The position numbers and the translations under genes were made by a program. A DNA stretch of 64,000 bases from Hetaerina americana (Eukaryota; Arthropoda; Insecta; Odonata; Calopterygidae). The stretch is taken from contig JAKTNV010000010.1 in the NCBI GenBank assembly GCA_022747635.1, positions 42,019,527-42,083,526 of the forward strand, given 5' to 3'. Of the stretch, positions 51,157-61,971 are shown piece by piece. The notes beneath the pieces were generated by a model, which did no database searches, was not told the DNA's origin, and saw only the letters and a list, made by a program, of their open reading frames with translations. The stretch's first letter is position 1, and each line of letters starts with the position of its first letter.

Positions 51157-52038
51157 CTGACCTCTATTCACACTAAACCTACTAATAAGCAACAATACCT
51201 TCATTACAGCAGTTGTCACGCCTCCCATACCAAGCGCTCCCTCCCTTACTCCCACTCTATCCACGGTCACCGCATTTGCAACCATCCCGAATCCCTTAAC
51301 AAATACCTTAACAACCTTCAACACTCCCTCCTCCAACGAGGATACCATGATTATCTCCTCCATAAAAAATACTCAAACATTCCTAAACCCCCAAGTCTGC
51401 CTCAACCAGACTCCCAGCCTCTCTCAATCTGTACTACCTACTTCCCAGGCATTCAGTCCCTCAAATTCATCCTCAAAGACCTATTCCCCATCCTCAAAAA
51501 TCACACTTTCTCCGACCTTCTTCCCAAATGCCCCTCTGCCACCTTCAAACGTCCCGCCAACCTAGCAGATATCCTCAAATCCACCAGGCCGCTTTCAAAA
51601 TCCCCTAACACCCCCAGAGTCATACCCACTCCATGTCATCGAGGAAGATGTAAAACCTGCCCTATCTTCACCACTCCACCCCACCATTTAACTCTCTCCC
51701 GCCCTTCCCCCACTCCTCTTGCACTTCCAAGAATGTTGTTTATCTTCTTTCCTGTAAACTCTGCCCGTCCTTTTACATAGGCCAATGTTCCACACCACTG
51801 AACATTAGGATTAATATAACCACCACGCCTCGTGCAATCCCTCCTCCCCATCCGCGGGTCTCCCCATCCCTAAACATGCTTCCCATCATAATACTCCTTT
51901 GAACCAGTGTTACGATATTTCCGTCCTAGCGTCCCTTCCCACATTCGATAACCCTATAGAATTAAAAACTCTTGAAATGGCATTCATTTACATCTGTATG
52001 GCCCATCAGCATCCGGGCCTCAACCGGGCCCTCACCTA
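51157..52038 (+). pseudogene. PLE2 RT C-terminus and GIY-YIG nuclease (continuation after LINE H)
   Basis: Resumes LTSIHTKPTNKQQYLHY, HASHTKRSLPYSH, then GRCKTCPIF, the Cys motif before the nuclease. After a frameshift near 51735 comes VVYLLSCKLCPSFYIGQ, a clear GIY-YIG core. Near 51905 follow LNQCYDISVLAS and IYICMAHQHPGLN with a stop at ~52036. Thumb, linker and nuclease are thus all present but in several frames. Confidence 0.85.
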
Positions 52039-53315
52039 AACCACATTCACCAAAAACCCAACACAAGCTTTCCAAACCGAAATTCGGTCTTTTCTCCTCC
52101 ACTCTGGACCAGAAGAAGGCCTCATCTCCCAAGACATATCCCTACTTTCACCCCCAAACCCCAGAACACCCCAGTTTAATGTCCTCCCAAAAAAACAGAA
52201 ACCCAACATCCCCTGTCGTCCTTTAGTTTCCTGTTACAATTCTCCCACCGAAAGAATCTCCACATTCCTTGACCACCACCTACAACCACTTGTACTCTCC
52301 TTGCCCTCCACAAAAAACACACCACTTCCTCAACTGTCTAAATTCTGTCTCTCTTCCCTCCACCCCCAACCTACTTTCGGCCACCATCGACGTCACCTCA
52401 CTTTATAACTCTATTCCCCATGCATGAGGCTCATCCTCCCTCCGGCATCTCTTTCTCTACGCCCCCTAACCCAGCGCCCCTCAACTGAATTACTCCTCAA
52501 TCTTGCCACTTTCGTCCTGACTAAAAATTCATTCGCGTTCCAATTTTTTTTTACCTACAGACCAAAGGACACAGCGATGGGAACGAGGATGGCACCATCA
52601 TGCGCCAGTCTCTTCATGGGCCATCTCGAAGAGACTTTCCTGTCACAGCAACCCTTCCAACCTCTTTTCTGGGTCCGCTACATAGACGACATTGTTATTC
52701 TCTGAACACATGGCCCTGAGTCTCTGAATAATTTCCTATCCGCCTTAAATTCATCTCTCACTGTTAAATTCACCTCTTCCATTTCAGACTCCACCATCAC
52801 CTTTCTTGACACAGACATTTCACTTCAAAACAACAAATTCACCACTTCAGTACACATCAAAGCCACTAACCATCAGCGATTCCTAACTCTCTCTATCCGC
52901 GGACACCGAATTTGCAACACCACAGCCACTCTCAACAACTACCTCGACAATCTAAACCTTGCACTTCACAAACGCGGTTACCCAGAAAAGCTCTTACAAA
53001 ATAAAATCCACCGCTCCACCCGACCACACACACCACATAAAAACAAGCCCACATTTGACGAAGCACAACCTTTGTACCACCTATTTACCCGGATCACACA
53101 GACTGAAAACCTTTCTTACAGAACTGTTTCCTATTTTAAACGACAATGACGCGACTTCATCCTTCTACCCAATACCCATCTCTCGCATACAGACTACCCG
53201 CCAATCTCAAAAACCTTCTGAGATCTACCAACCCTTTGGCGCCCCCCCCCCCCGACAAATTTCCTCATATTTCCCCTACTTGTAACCGCCCCCGATGTAA
53301 AACATGTCTACTTAT
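52039..53315 (+). pseudogene. PLE3: tandem N-truncated PLE copy (RT to linker)
   Basis: Begins directly after the PLE2 stop with NPTQAFQTEIRSFL, then GLISQDISLLSP, NSPTERISTFLDHHLQPLV, KDTAMGTRMAPSCASLFMGH, WVRYIDDIVIL, ITFLDTDISLQNNKF and SIRGHRICN, ending at RPRCKTCLL near 53315. The same landmarks occur in the same order in PLE2, so the two are head-to-tail relatives. The TSLYTSIP motif is damaged and there are several stops. The GIY-YIG part is missing, replaced by a Jockey-like LINE. Confidence 0.85.
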
Positions 53316-53316
53316 T

Positions 53317-54562
53317 AGGTCCGCTAGGATTTGATGTTTCAAAACGCGAGCTCAAGCTCGCCGCCTCTGTCCCCACTTTCCCTCTCATCCTTTCAGATTT
53401 AATTAATCACTGCTACCTCTCCTCACATTTTCCTTCTCCTTGGAAGTCAGGAAAAGTTATCCTCCTCCCGAAACCAGGGAAAGACGCCACCATCGCGGGA
53501 AATAATCGTGCGATTACTGTTCTTTCAAACGTCTCCAAAATTTTCGAGCGGGTCCTGACCCTCCTAGAGGCCCACGTCCGCCACCGCGGTACTCTCCGTC
53601 CCTAACAGTTGGGCTTTCGTTCGCGTGTCCGCGTGTCATCAGCTCCTTCGCCTCAGCGAACGTATTCCGTACAGCGTCAATCTTTGACGTACAACGGATG
53701 CCGTCTTTCTGGACGTCGCCCGTGCTTTCAACCGCGTTTCACACAAGGTCCTCATTTACAAAATGCATATCCTCGACTTTCCCCCTTTCCTTCTCCTCCT
53801 AGACCGAAATTATCTCTCTGATCGTACGTTCCGCATATCGTTGTGTGATTCCCTCTCTTCTGTAAAGAGAGCCGAGGCGTGCGTGCCGCAAGGGCTCTTA
53901 TCAGTCCTCTGCTATCCAACTTGTACGTCAACGATCTGCCTTCTACGCCTCTCACTTCCCTTTACATGTACGCCGATGACACTGCCATCGCCGGTACATC
54001 TCCAACACGCTCCGCGAACATCAGACGACTTACAGCACATCTTGACAAACTGCACCGGTGGACACGGACCTGGAAAATACGAATCAATCCTGACAAAAGC
54101 ACACAAATTCACTTTTTCCGAAGACGAAAACGCACACCCCACGTTCCTCTTTTCTTCCACCAACACATTATACTGAGGGCTTCTTCGCACCGATTTATTA
54201 GTGTCATTCTAGACAACCTGCTCACTTTTCAGTCGCACCTCGACTTTTGCCGTCAGAAGGCAATGGTCGCAAGGAGCCGCCTAGGCAGCCTTTCCTACGT
54301 GATTTAACCTCTGGGTCACGCCGACAGGATGCGACTATACAGGTCGATCATTCGCCCGCAGTTTCTGTACGCTTGCCCCGTGTTTGCCATCCGAAAAACG
54401 CTCTGGCGGCACCTTGAAACCATCCAAAACAAGGCTGTTTGGTCGTTACTCCAAGTGAGTCGTTTCACTAGAATGGCCGACGTGCGAGCGGCGCATGAAC
54501 TTCCGTCCGTCGCAGAGTTCAACGTCTGGGAATCCGCTGCTACAAACCATCAGGGACTATGA
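53317..54562 (+). pseudogene. Jockey-like LINE ORF2 fragment K (RT to C-terminus)
   Basis: WKSGKVILLPKPGKDATIAG, NNRAITVLSNVSKIFERVL, a stop before QLGF, a decayed PQG box (VPQGLLS), LYVNDLPSTPL and YADD (53969-53980). Then IRINPDKSTQIHFF, SHRFISVILDNLLTF, RLYRSIIRPQFLYACPVF and LETIQNKAVW. No RNase H follows, as in Jockey-type LINEs. At least three frame changes; 5'-truncated next to PLE3. Confidence 0.82.
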
Positions 54563-55185
54563 TCCCGGAGATAAAAACACTTATACACTGCCTAAAGATA
54601 TTACTCGCCCAGGAGTATTTTCTATCTCTTTTAATTTTAAATTTTCTTCATAGCAATAAGCCGCTTCACGGCCCGACGGGTTTCTTCCTCCATGTTATTT
54701 TCGTATCATTTTATCTACTTCACGGTTTTTCTCTACCACCCTCTTCCCCTTGCCCAAGTGTAATTTCCCGCAGTGGTAAATGGGCGCTCGTCGCCTCCAT
54801 TTCCTTTTTGTACCGCTGTATGCTCAGAGTGCACCGGTGGGCAGTTAGTGCTGTTACTGGCGTTCTTTTTGTAAAAAGCCGTTCCCTGTCGACTTTCCTT
54901 TCTTGTTAGGTTAAAAATTCATATTTTATGCCTAGTTTAAAGTTTCTTCTTGTCGAAAACCACATTTCCACCTCAGCCACGTTTCTTTCTTCAATGTCAT
55001 GCGTTTCTTATGTACAATGACCGGTAAAGGTGTGAAATCACTCACCGGGACAGTTTATGCTTGCCCGTTTGGACAGTCAATGAGCATTTGGTAAGGATTT
55101 GAAGCTCGGAAAGAGCCGAAAGTTCAGGGTAATCAGATATATATCTGCAATTGCATCACCACCGAACATGTCCCAGGTTTTATAG
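54563..55185 (+). other. Probable 3' region of Jockey-like fragment, then unrecognised DNA
   Basis: T-rich sequence after the fragment K frame. No poly(A) or tail boundary could be fixed. Confidence 0.35.
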
Positions 55186-55560
55186 ATGGCGGCTTTCCGC
55201 GTGGCGCGCGCGGTAAAGATGGAGATATATCGTGGATTGGCCGAGAGCATTCGCGTCGCCCACGAGTACAAGATTACTGTCCGCCTGGGTGCCATCATCG
55301 TTGGGGCCCTCGGGTCCTGGGACTGGAAAAATGATGCCGTTTCATCCCGACTCGGCATCCAGAAGGCTGAACAGGAAAATGTGTTCGGCGGCCATCAGGG
55401 TATCCACGGACATCTACCGGAAACATATGAAGTTGAGGGACCGGTAGCGCCCTCCAGTGCGTGTGTTTAATATATCCATTGCCTTCGGAATGTGGGTAAC
55501 TCCACCTAGAGATTTAATAAAAATGTATATTTATCACAAAATATATAAATAAAAAAAGGT
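55186..55560 (+). pseudogene. R2-group-like LINE C-terminal fragment and 3' UTR
   Basis: GLAESIRVAHEYKITVRLG then AIIVGALGSWDWKNDAV, and in the next frame LNRKMCSAAIRVSTDIYRKH. The LG(A/S)WDxxND and SxDIYxxH landmarks are familiar from the extreme C-terminus of R2-like LINE proteins after the restriction-like endonuclease. One frameshift near 55340. The AT-rich end ATATATAAATAAAAAAAGG (55540-55560) may be its tail. Confidence 0.5.
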
Positions 55561-56480
55561 TCCCATTCTGAGTTTATCGTCGCGGCCAAGAATCAGATGC
55601 GCGACGTCATCTATTCGACCGCTTGACGGACAAAAGGGTGAATCGGCTAGCTGTAGGTGGAGCCTCATCCTCTTTCCTCGTCATGGCCGTGTTCGCGATT
55701 AAGTCGAATATTCGACTATGCACCTAATCCCTCGCCCTGCTGGTCCACCAGTTTTTCCAAGACGTCATTTCTTATGTATTTTCTTGCTGCTATGCATGCG
55801 CTCTGAGATACAGGGTCTTGACCCTAATTGCGCCCTCCCAGGAGAGAAGCGACCTTTTTCGTCTCGTCAAATACCCTCCAGTGGCATCCGTCGCGGGCGA
55901 GTTCCTTTCACGCGTCCTTGAATGCCTTGCGCCAAGCGTCGTCACCCCGGAGGACGCGCAGGCTGAGCTTAGCGTGGACCACCTTTGCCTTTAGAGCTGT
56001 ATCTGTTAATTTGAGACTACCAGGCTCAAACGGGCCATAGAACTGCTTGCGGGACACTTTCTTCACGTAGCCGTTCCAGATCACCGAACCTTCTACCACC
56101 AGCACACAGGCATTGCGTGCTTCTTCTGTCGTCCGACGCCAACCGTGCTTCATTTGTTTGCCGCATCGCACGCCTCTTTTGTTTCGATATGCATTTGTTT
56201 TTAGTTACGCTTTTTACCACCAAGTGGCGAGGTTATAGCTGTTTTAGAACCCGCATTCCTCTTCTACTCCGAAGGCAGCAGGTTACCTGATTTGGGTATG
56301 CTGGATTCTAAGACGGCCAACATTCTTAGTGAACCACATCTTTGAAAGGAACATCGAGTGGTGGAACTATCTGCAGGCCAGAGAGGTATTTAATCGCAAA
56401 GTGGCCCTGCCAAGGGCAAAAGAACACGAGTAAATACCAACGCCACCCTTAGTCAAGGGGGTGTAGTAATTAAAGATGGG
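55561..56480. other. Uncharacterised interval, probably mobile-element debris
   Basis: Moderately GC-rich with an 87-codon minus-strand frame (55908-56171: LTDTALKAKVVHAKLSLRV, GDDAWRKAF) and short frames on both strands. I recognise no family. Confidence 0.3.
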
Positions 56481-56799
56481 GAAATGTCCCAGTCTTTCCC
56501 AATCCCAAAGTTAACCTTAATTAATGCTGTTGTGCCCTGCCACGCGGCGAAAATTTTAAACGCCGCGCCGGAGGGCCACGTGGCCCACGCCGTCACTCCT
56601 CCCCTCGCCTCCACACTCTTCCCCCTCCTCCCCCGCGCCGACGCCGCCCACACCGGCGAGCGATGCGTCACGAAGCCACGTGGCCGGACTTTCCGAATCT
56701 CCCCTCACTTCTCCTCTCGCCTTTCCACCCACGCACTGACGGAAAGGCCTTTCACTTTTCCCATCCCCCGGTCCCTTCAGCGCTCACGCATTGGCTGCC

Positions 56800-56897
56800 G
56801 CCCGGGCCAGGGTCCGCATATAAGGAGGGCCCAGGGGCCCGTAAAATATTCCAGAAACACTCTTTCCTGCCATTTCCTCCTACGCTTCTCGTTGCAG
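56800..56897 (+). promoter_or_regulatory. Promoter-like sequence upstream of the LINE J ORF2
   Basis: An inverted CCAAT box (CGCATTGGCTG near 56790) and a TATA-like CATATAAGGAGG (56817-56828), followed by CTTCTCGTTGCAG directly before the ATG at 56898. It could be a LINE promoter or chance in GC-rich DNA. The CAG|ATG also looks like a splice acceptor. Confidence 0.35.
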
Positions 56898-59653
56898 ATG
56901 AATGCTGAAAGTGTAGGGTTCGTCAACGTCCGCGGGGGCGTCCGGCAGAAAAAACGGCTTCTCCTTAATTTTATTACAAATGAATACATTTGTATTCTAG
57001 GTCTGGTAGAGACATTCCTTCACCCAGCACTGCGCATTAACATGCCGTAATTCCAGGAATTCTCGAAACCAAGGGCAGCACCTAGGTCAGGGGGAGTGTC
57101 TCCTTGTCCGCGAGGACATTGGAGCCAGGGAACTGCTTATACCTCCTGACGCTATGCTAGGAGGTAACGAAGCGGTCCTTGTGGAGTGGCGCATTAGTCG
57201 CAAGACTATCATCGTTTGCGCGCTCTACTCTAGAAACTCTAGAACTCACGACCCCCTGCCGACCCCGCTCCTGACCCATAATCTTTCCCTAGGGAAGCCG
57301 CGCATCATCCTCGGTGACTTTATCGCCCGGAGCCAGTCATTTCGTGATGCGATCACCACGGACAAAGGTCGCCGGTTAGACCAATTTATCCTTTCGAAAC
57401 CCCTTATCCGCCTAGACATCCCCTTCCCCACGTTCGTGGGCAGAGGACCTTCCTACCCCGACCAAGCTCTTGTTTTCCCTAACCTATTCTCCCTCACCGG
57501 TGACGTGACCATTGGGGACTGCATCACGTCTGACCATCTCCCTTTCTCTTTTACCTTGCAGGGCACGCGGAGGCCAGTAAGGCGGTGCTTCACAGTCACT
57601 GATTATAAGAACGCTGACTGGGAAGCATTCAATAAGACGATTGCTGATGCCACTGGGGAAGTCACCGCCCCGCTATCGACGGATGACGTCGATGATGCCC
57701 TTACACGGCTCACAGACTCGTTCCAAGATGCAACGGCGCGGCTACCCACGAAGCAGATCGATCCGTCCCGCCCGCCCCTTCCCGAGGATGTAGTGACATT
57801 AATTAAAAGAAAACGCTCTCTACAGGCAATGGCTCCGCACGGGGGACCCGGACCTGAAGACAGAATGGATCCGCTCAAACGCGATCATCCGGCGACGGGT
57901 GATAGCTTACAAGGAGCAATCCTGGGCGATCGCCTGTTCCAAGCTTGATAGCAAGGACGGAGCGAAATTCTGGCGTCAGTTCCGAGTCCTCTCAGGGAAA
58001 CGAGGAGTTCCACCCCACTCCCTTATTAATAAGGATGGCGTCGCTATCGCCGATCCAAGGGATAAGGCAGAAGAGTTCCGACGAGTCTTATCCGAGGTGT
58101 TTCGCCCGCAGGAGGACCCGGCCTTCGATGAGGGCCACAAAGCAGCTTGCAGACGCCACTTGGGACTCCTTGCCCTACTCCCTACTTCCTTTACAGATAG
58201 CGGAGAGAGCAGACCCGGATGACCCCCTTTTATTCCCTATTAATAGGGAGGAAATGGCAACCCACCAACCCCGGCGTCATACCGCTCCGGGGACGGACGG
58301 TATTACCACACGCCACATTCAAAAAGCCCCTGCCTGTTACAAGGCACTCCTAAACATATTTAACGCCCTTCTCCCTCTAGGATACTACCCCCGGAGATGG
58401 AAATCCATGACCATTGTCATGCTTCCTAAACCGGGGAAGAAAAACAACAGGGCTGAGAACTTCCGCCCAATTTGCCTCACCAGCGTCATCGGCAAATGGT
58501 TCGAGACAATCATCACTCGGCGCCTCACAGACCACTTCCACGAGAATGGCGTTCTACCACCCCATCAGTTTGGTTTTCGCCCCAACAGGTGCACGACGGA
58601 CCCGCTGTCTCCTGACCAACACAGCGGCCGAGGCGATCAACCGGCGCCAGTACGTTGCAGCCCTCTTCTTGGACATAGAGCTTTCGACAGTGTGGCATGA
58701 CGGCCTCATTGGGAAGCTCTCTCTAACCCCAGGCGTGACCCCCCACTCCTAAGACTAATTTTCTCTTTCCTCCATAACGGGCAGGCGAGGGTGAAAGTCA
58801 ATGGACACCTCTCCTCTCCCTTCTCACTGCTCGCAGGCGTCCCTCAGGGCACCGTCCTCTCTCCTCTGCTGTTCACCTTGTTCTGTTGGGATATGCCCAC
58901 AGACAAAAACCACGGCAAGCGAGTCACTCTCGCCCAATATGCAGACGACACGGCACTGTGGTTATAGGCGCAGCAGGTTGAAACGGCCGTGAAACATCTG
59001 CAGCGTGCCCCTTCGACCCTCGAGGGATGGTTCCAGATATGGCGCCTGCGGCCGAACCCACTGAAATCCGTTTTCAAGGTGTTTGCCGGGAGCCACGATA
59101 CCCGTGAAACCGGCACATCACCTCCCTCCATCTCTCTGTGGAACAGAGCTATCCTTCCATCCAAATCCGTTACCTACCTAGGCGTTCATATAGACAAACA
59201 CCTCTCTTTCAGACAACACACGGGTGCCGTAAGAGCAAGGTGCAGCCGCCGTGCCAACCTCCTGCGGGCCGTCAGGGCTACCGGCCACGGGGTATCCGAG
59301 GGCTGTGGGGTGCTTCTGTACAAGGCCTTCATCAGGCCTGTGCTGGAGTACGCCGCGCTCGCGGTGCTGCCTACGGGCAAGGGCATCGAGCGTTATGCGT
59401 CGTTTGAGCGCAGGGTCCTGCGACGGCTGCTCCTCCTCCCACATGACGCCCCCAGGGAATATATCTATGACCGTGCTGATGTCGAACCCATACTCCACAG
59501 GTTGTTCCGCACCCGCAGCAGAACAACGGCTCGCCTTGCGGACTACAACGTGGAGCTGCTCACCACCATCATGGGAGGCCTGCTACGTCGCCGGCCAGTG
59601 ATAAAGCTGCAGTCGCCGGCACAGATCATCCTCACCATCTTCCCAAGATATTA
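56898..59653 (+). pseudogene. Jockey-like LINE J ORF2 (endonuclease and reverse transcriptase), multiply broken
   Basis: Endonuclease: VGFVNVRGGVRQKKRLLL, ILGLVETFL, stop at 57048. In the next frame: REDIGARELLIPP, RIILGDFIARSQSF, CITSDHLPFSF. RT: TAPGTDGITTRHIQKAP, SMTIVMLPKPGKKNNRAENF, RPICLTSVIGKWFE, HQFGFRPNRCTTDPL, VAALFLDIELSTVWHD, LAGVPQGTVLSPLLF, YADD (58938-58949), then an in-frame TAG at ~58966. The thumb to C-terminus frame 58989-59653 has VTYLGVHIDKHLSF and YKAFIRPVLEYAAL. FLDIELST for the usual FLDxxxAFD and at least four frameshifts show an inactive copy. Confidence 0.85.
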
Positions 59654-60199
59654 ACCTGAAATCACCTTACCTGCATACCACGTCCGGACAGAGCTGCCCA
59701 CGCCCACGTGTCTGCTCCCGGACCCCGACCTGCCGCTCTTCCGTCCCCCTCGCCGAAGAACAAAGAAACGCGACGCAACAAGTGAAAGTGAAGTGCAGCG
59801 AAAAACTATTCGTGATTTTCCAGTGAACTTATAGCAAGAACTATTACTGTTACTACATTGTTAATTTTATCGTCTATATATTCTCTAATACTTTTGGTGT
59901 TCCTGTTATCTTTCTACCCACTAAATCTTCCATCTCTCTTCTCCGGTGGTCTGGCGGAGGTTTTACGGGTTTCCCTCCGCCCTTGGGTGAATGCCGGGCC
60001 AATACCGCTCCCGTTGAAAAGAAAAGAAAGGTTTTTCCGCCAACGCTACCATCTTTGTAGCCCGTCAATATTCATTTTTTTCCACCCCGAAGAGGAGTCT
60101 ATCCTAAAACGGGGTTTCCGTATTGTTTTTGTTGTTTCCATATATTTTATATATCTCTTGTATACCGTTCTAATACGAAAAAAAAACCTATAAAACTGA

Positions 60200-60860
60200 A
60201 ACTGAACTGCCCGTTAAAGTAGAGTAGGAGGTGGGAGTTCCTAGAGAAACGACCGCAGCGAGCGCATCCTCTGTCAACTCCGGTCCCCTCTGGAAGAATT
60301 CGAGACAACCATCGCCAAAAACGAACCAACAGAATGCCGCGTCAGCCCCGACGACCCAGGAACACCGCCCGAGCCCGGCGCCGCCAGGAGGCCCTGCCCG
60401 GTTCGACGCCGCCCTGCCGCTCCCGCAGCCTTCGCGGCCTCCGTCAACCCCGGAGACATCGCCGACGATCGAGGACTATTTGGCCTGGTTGGCTGCGGCC
60501 GCCCGCCACCCGTAGCCAGTGCCCCCTGACGCTGCCCACGCCGCGATAACAGCCCCGGCCCATGGAGTCGCCCGTGACGCCGTACGCGGACGTCCCCAAT
60601 CTGCCCCGCCGGATTAACGACCCGCGGGTGACGCGGATGCTGTTCGTGTCGCCGGTTCGTCCGGCCGGCGCTGAGCCAAAGCCGCCGAAGACAGCTGCAT
60701 CCGCCCGGAGGCTGTAGCCGCCACCGGGACCTTCCTCGCCCCTCAGGCATCTACACACGGTCTTCTCCCTGGGAGAAGGCCCCCTAATCCATCCATGTAC
60801 CAGAGAGAATAAACGCCCTTCGGGGTATTCAACCTGAACGTCAGGGAGTTTTTTCTTTTT
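60200..60860 (+). other. GC-rich segment, possibly the ORF1/5' part of another Jockey-like LINE
   Basis: About 70% GC, Pro/Ala/Arg-rich in every frame, with ETSPTIEDYLAWLAAAARHP in one. After a stop it ends TPFGVFNLNVRE, which resembles the start of a LINE endonuclease (compare GFVNVRGG in copy J). No domain confirms this. Confidence 0.3.
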
Positions 60861-61362
60861 CCAGGATCACCAGCCCTTGCCTGGGCAAATGTTCACTCGC
60901 TCTCGCGTTTCGGGGCGGGTCGCTCAGCCAACCCCGGACGCAAGCGAACTGACTATGCATGCGAGTGATATGCTGCCTTCGAAGGATCCGATTAACTTTT
61001 TTGCAAAATTTTGGTATGTAGTGTTTGTATAGATACGTTAATCGATAACTCGACAACTGTATTTTCTCTAAGAAAAGGAAAAGCCTTCATTTTTATACGA
61101 AATCCCAATTTGGTGGAAATGTACATGAACCTATTAATAAAGGAACATCACCCAGTGACCTGATTACTAATCAACCAGTGCTAATCTGGCCGATGCGCCC
61201 TACCGGGCCGTACCGCCTACGCTTGATTAGCAGGCATCGCCATCTTTGCCTAGCCAGCATATATACGCGGGCGAGGCGTTATCGGGAGTCAATTGAGAAT
61301 TAGCAAACGGTGGAGATTGGTGGCCAGCAGCAGCTACTACAAGCAGCTCCAGCTATGCCGCT
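60861..61362. other. Interval upstream of the Tigger remnant with TATA-like box
   Basis: CATATATACGCGGGCG at about 61257-61272, and AGTCAATTG ~25-30 bp downstream that could act as an arthropod initiator. No coding frame was recognised before 61363. Confidence 0.35.
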
Positions 61363-61886
61363 ATGGACGAGGGGAAGGAGTTCAAATTCACGTTGCTCGA
61401 CGATCTGCACGACGCCCGGTGTGCCTGGGAGCAGGTCGGTAAGTCGACGATCAGGAATTGTTTCGCGGCTAAGTTCACCGAAGAGGAGACCCACACTGTG
61501 GCACCGGATGCGGAGCTGCTCGAGATCTGGGATTCTCTGCCTGCCGAGGAAAAATGCACGAGATCGGGGAGATAAAGCTGTTTGACTTTCTCGAAGCCGA
61601 CGCGCGCTTCGCGATTGGCGGGTATTTCACGCTGGAGGAGATTGCGGAGATGCTGTGCAGTGCGGAGCCGGTGGAAAGCGAAGATGAAGAGATAACATTC
61701 GAGGAAATCGTTCCGTACGAGGAAGCCCTGCGCGCTTGGAGCAACGTCCGGAAGTTCACGCAACAGAGTAGCGGGAAGCCCGGTGTAATGCAAGCGTGCG
61801 ATCGGCTAGACAATGAGATGCACGAGATTCGCCGAAACATGCGCCAGCCAACGATTTTTGAGAGCTTTGGACTGAAGGGTAACTGA
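61363..61886 (+). pseudogene. pogo/Tigger-like transposase C-terminal remnant
   Basis: The first frame (61363-61575) has LLDDLHDARCAWEQVGKSTI followed by RNCFAAKF, the AWxxVxxxTIRNCF motif found just after the DDE core of Tigger-type transposases. A frameshift near 61555 leads to YFTLEEIAEM, EEIVPYEEALRAWSNVRKF and NMRQPTIFESF, the usual acidic linker and QxSIxxFF-like tail. The DNA-binding and catalytic parts are absent. A hairpin and terminal-repeat-like sequence follow at 61917-61971. Confidence 0.75.
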
Positions 61887-61916
61887 AGAAAATAACACCG
61901 TTTTACAAACCTTCGC

Positions 61917-61971
61917 TACTATGCCACTTTCGCTCAGTCCCGACAGGTGGCATAGTAACGAGAGTTGACTG
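61917..61971. repeat. Hairpin / probable 3' terminal repeat of the Tigger remnant
   Basis: TACTATGCCAC (61917-61927) and its exact complement (61947-61957) with a 19-nt loop, then ACGAGAGTTGACTG. Its position after the transposase stop suggests the transposon's right end. Confidence 0.55.

Larger units (their letters stand above)
56481..60190 (+). mobile_element. Jockey-like LINE copy J, near full-length but decayed
   Basis: GC-rich 5' region (56530-56897), endonuclease, RT and C-terminal domains on the plus strand, then a ~540-nt T-rich 3' region to about 60190 (AAAAAAAAACCTATAAAACTG). No RNase H. ORF1 could not be defined. The exact ends and TSD were not found. Confidence 0.7.
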
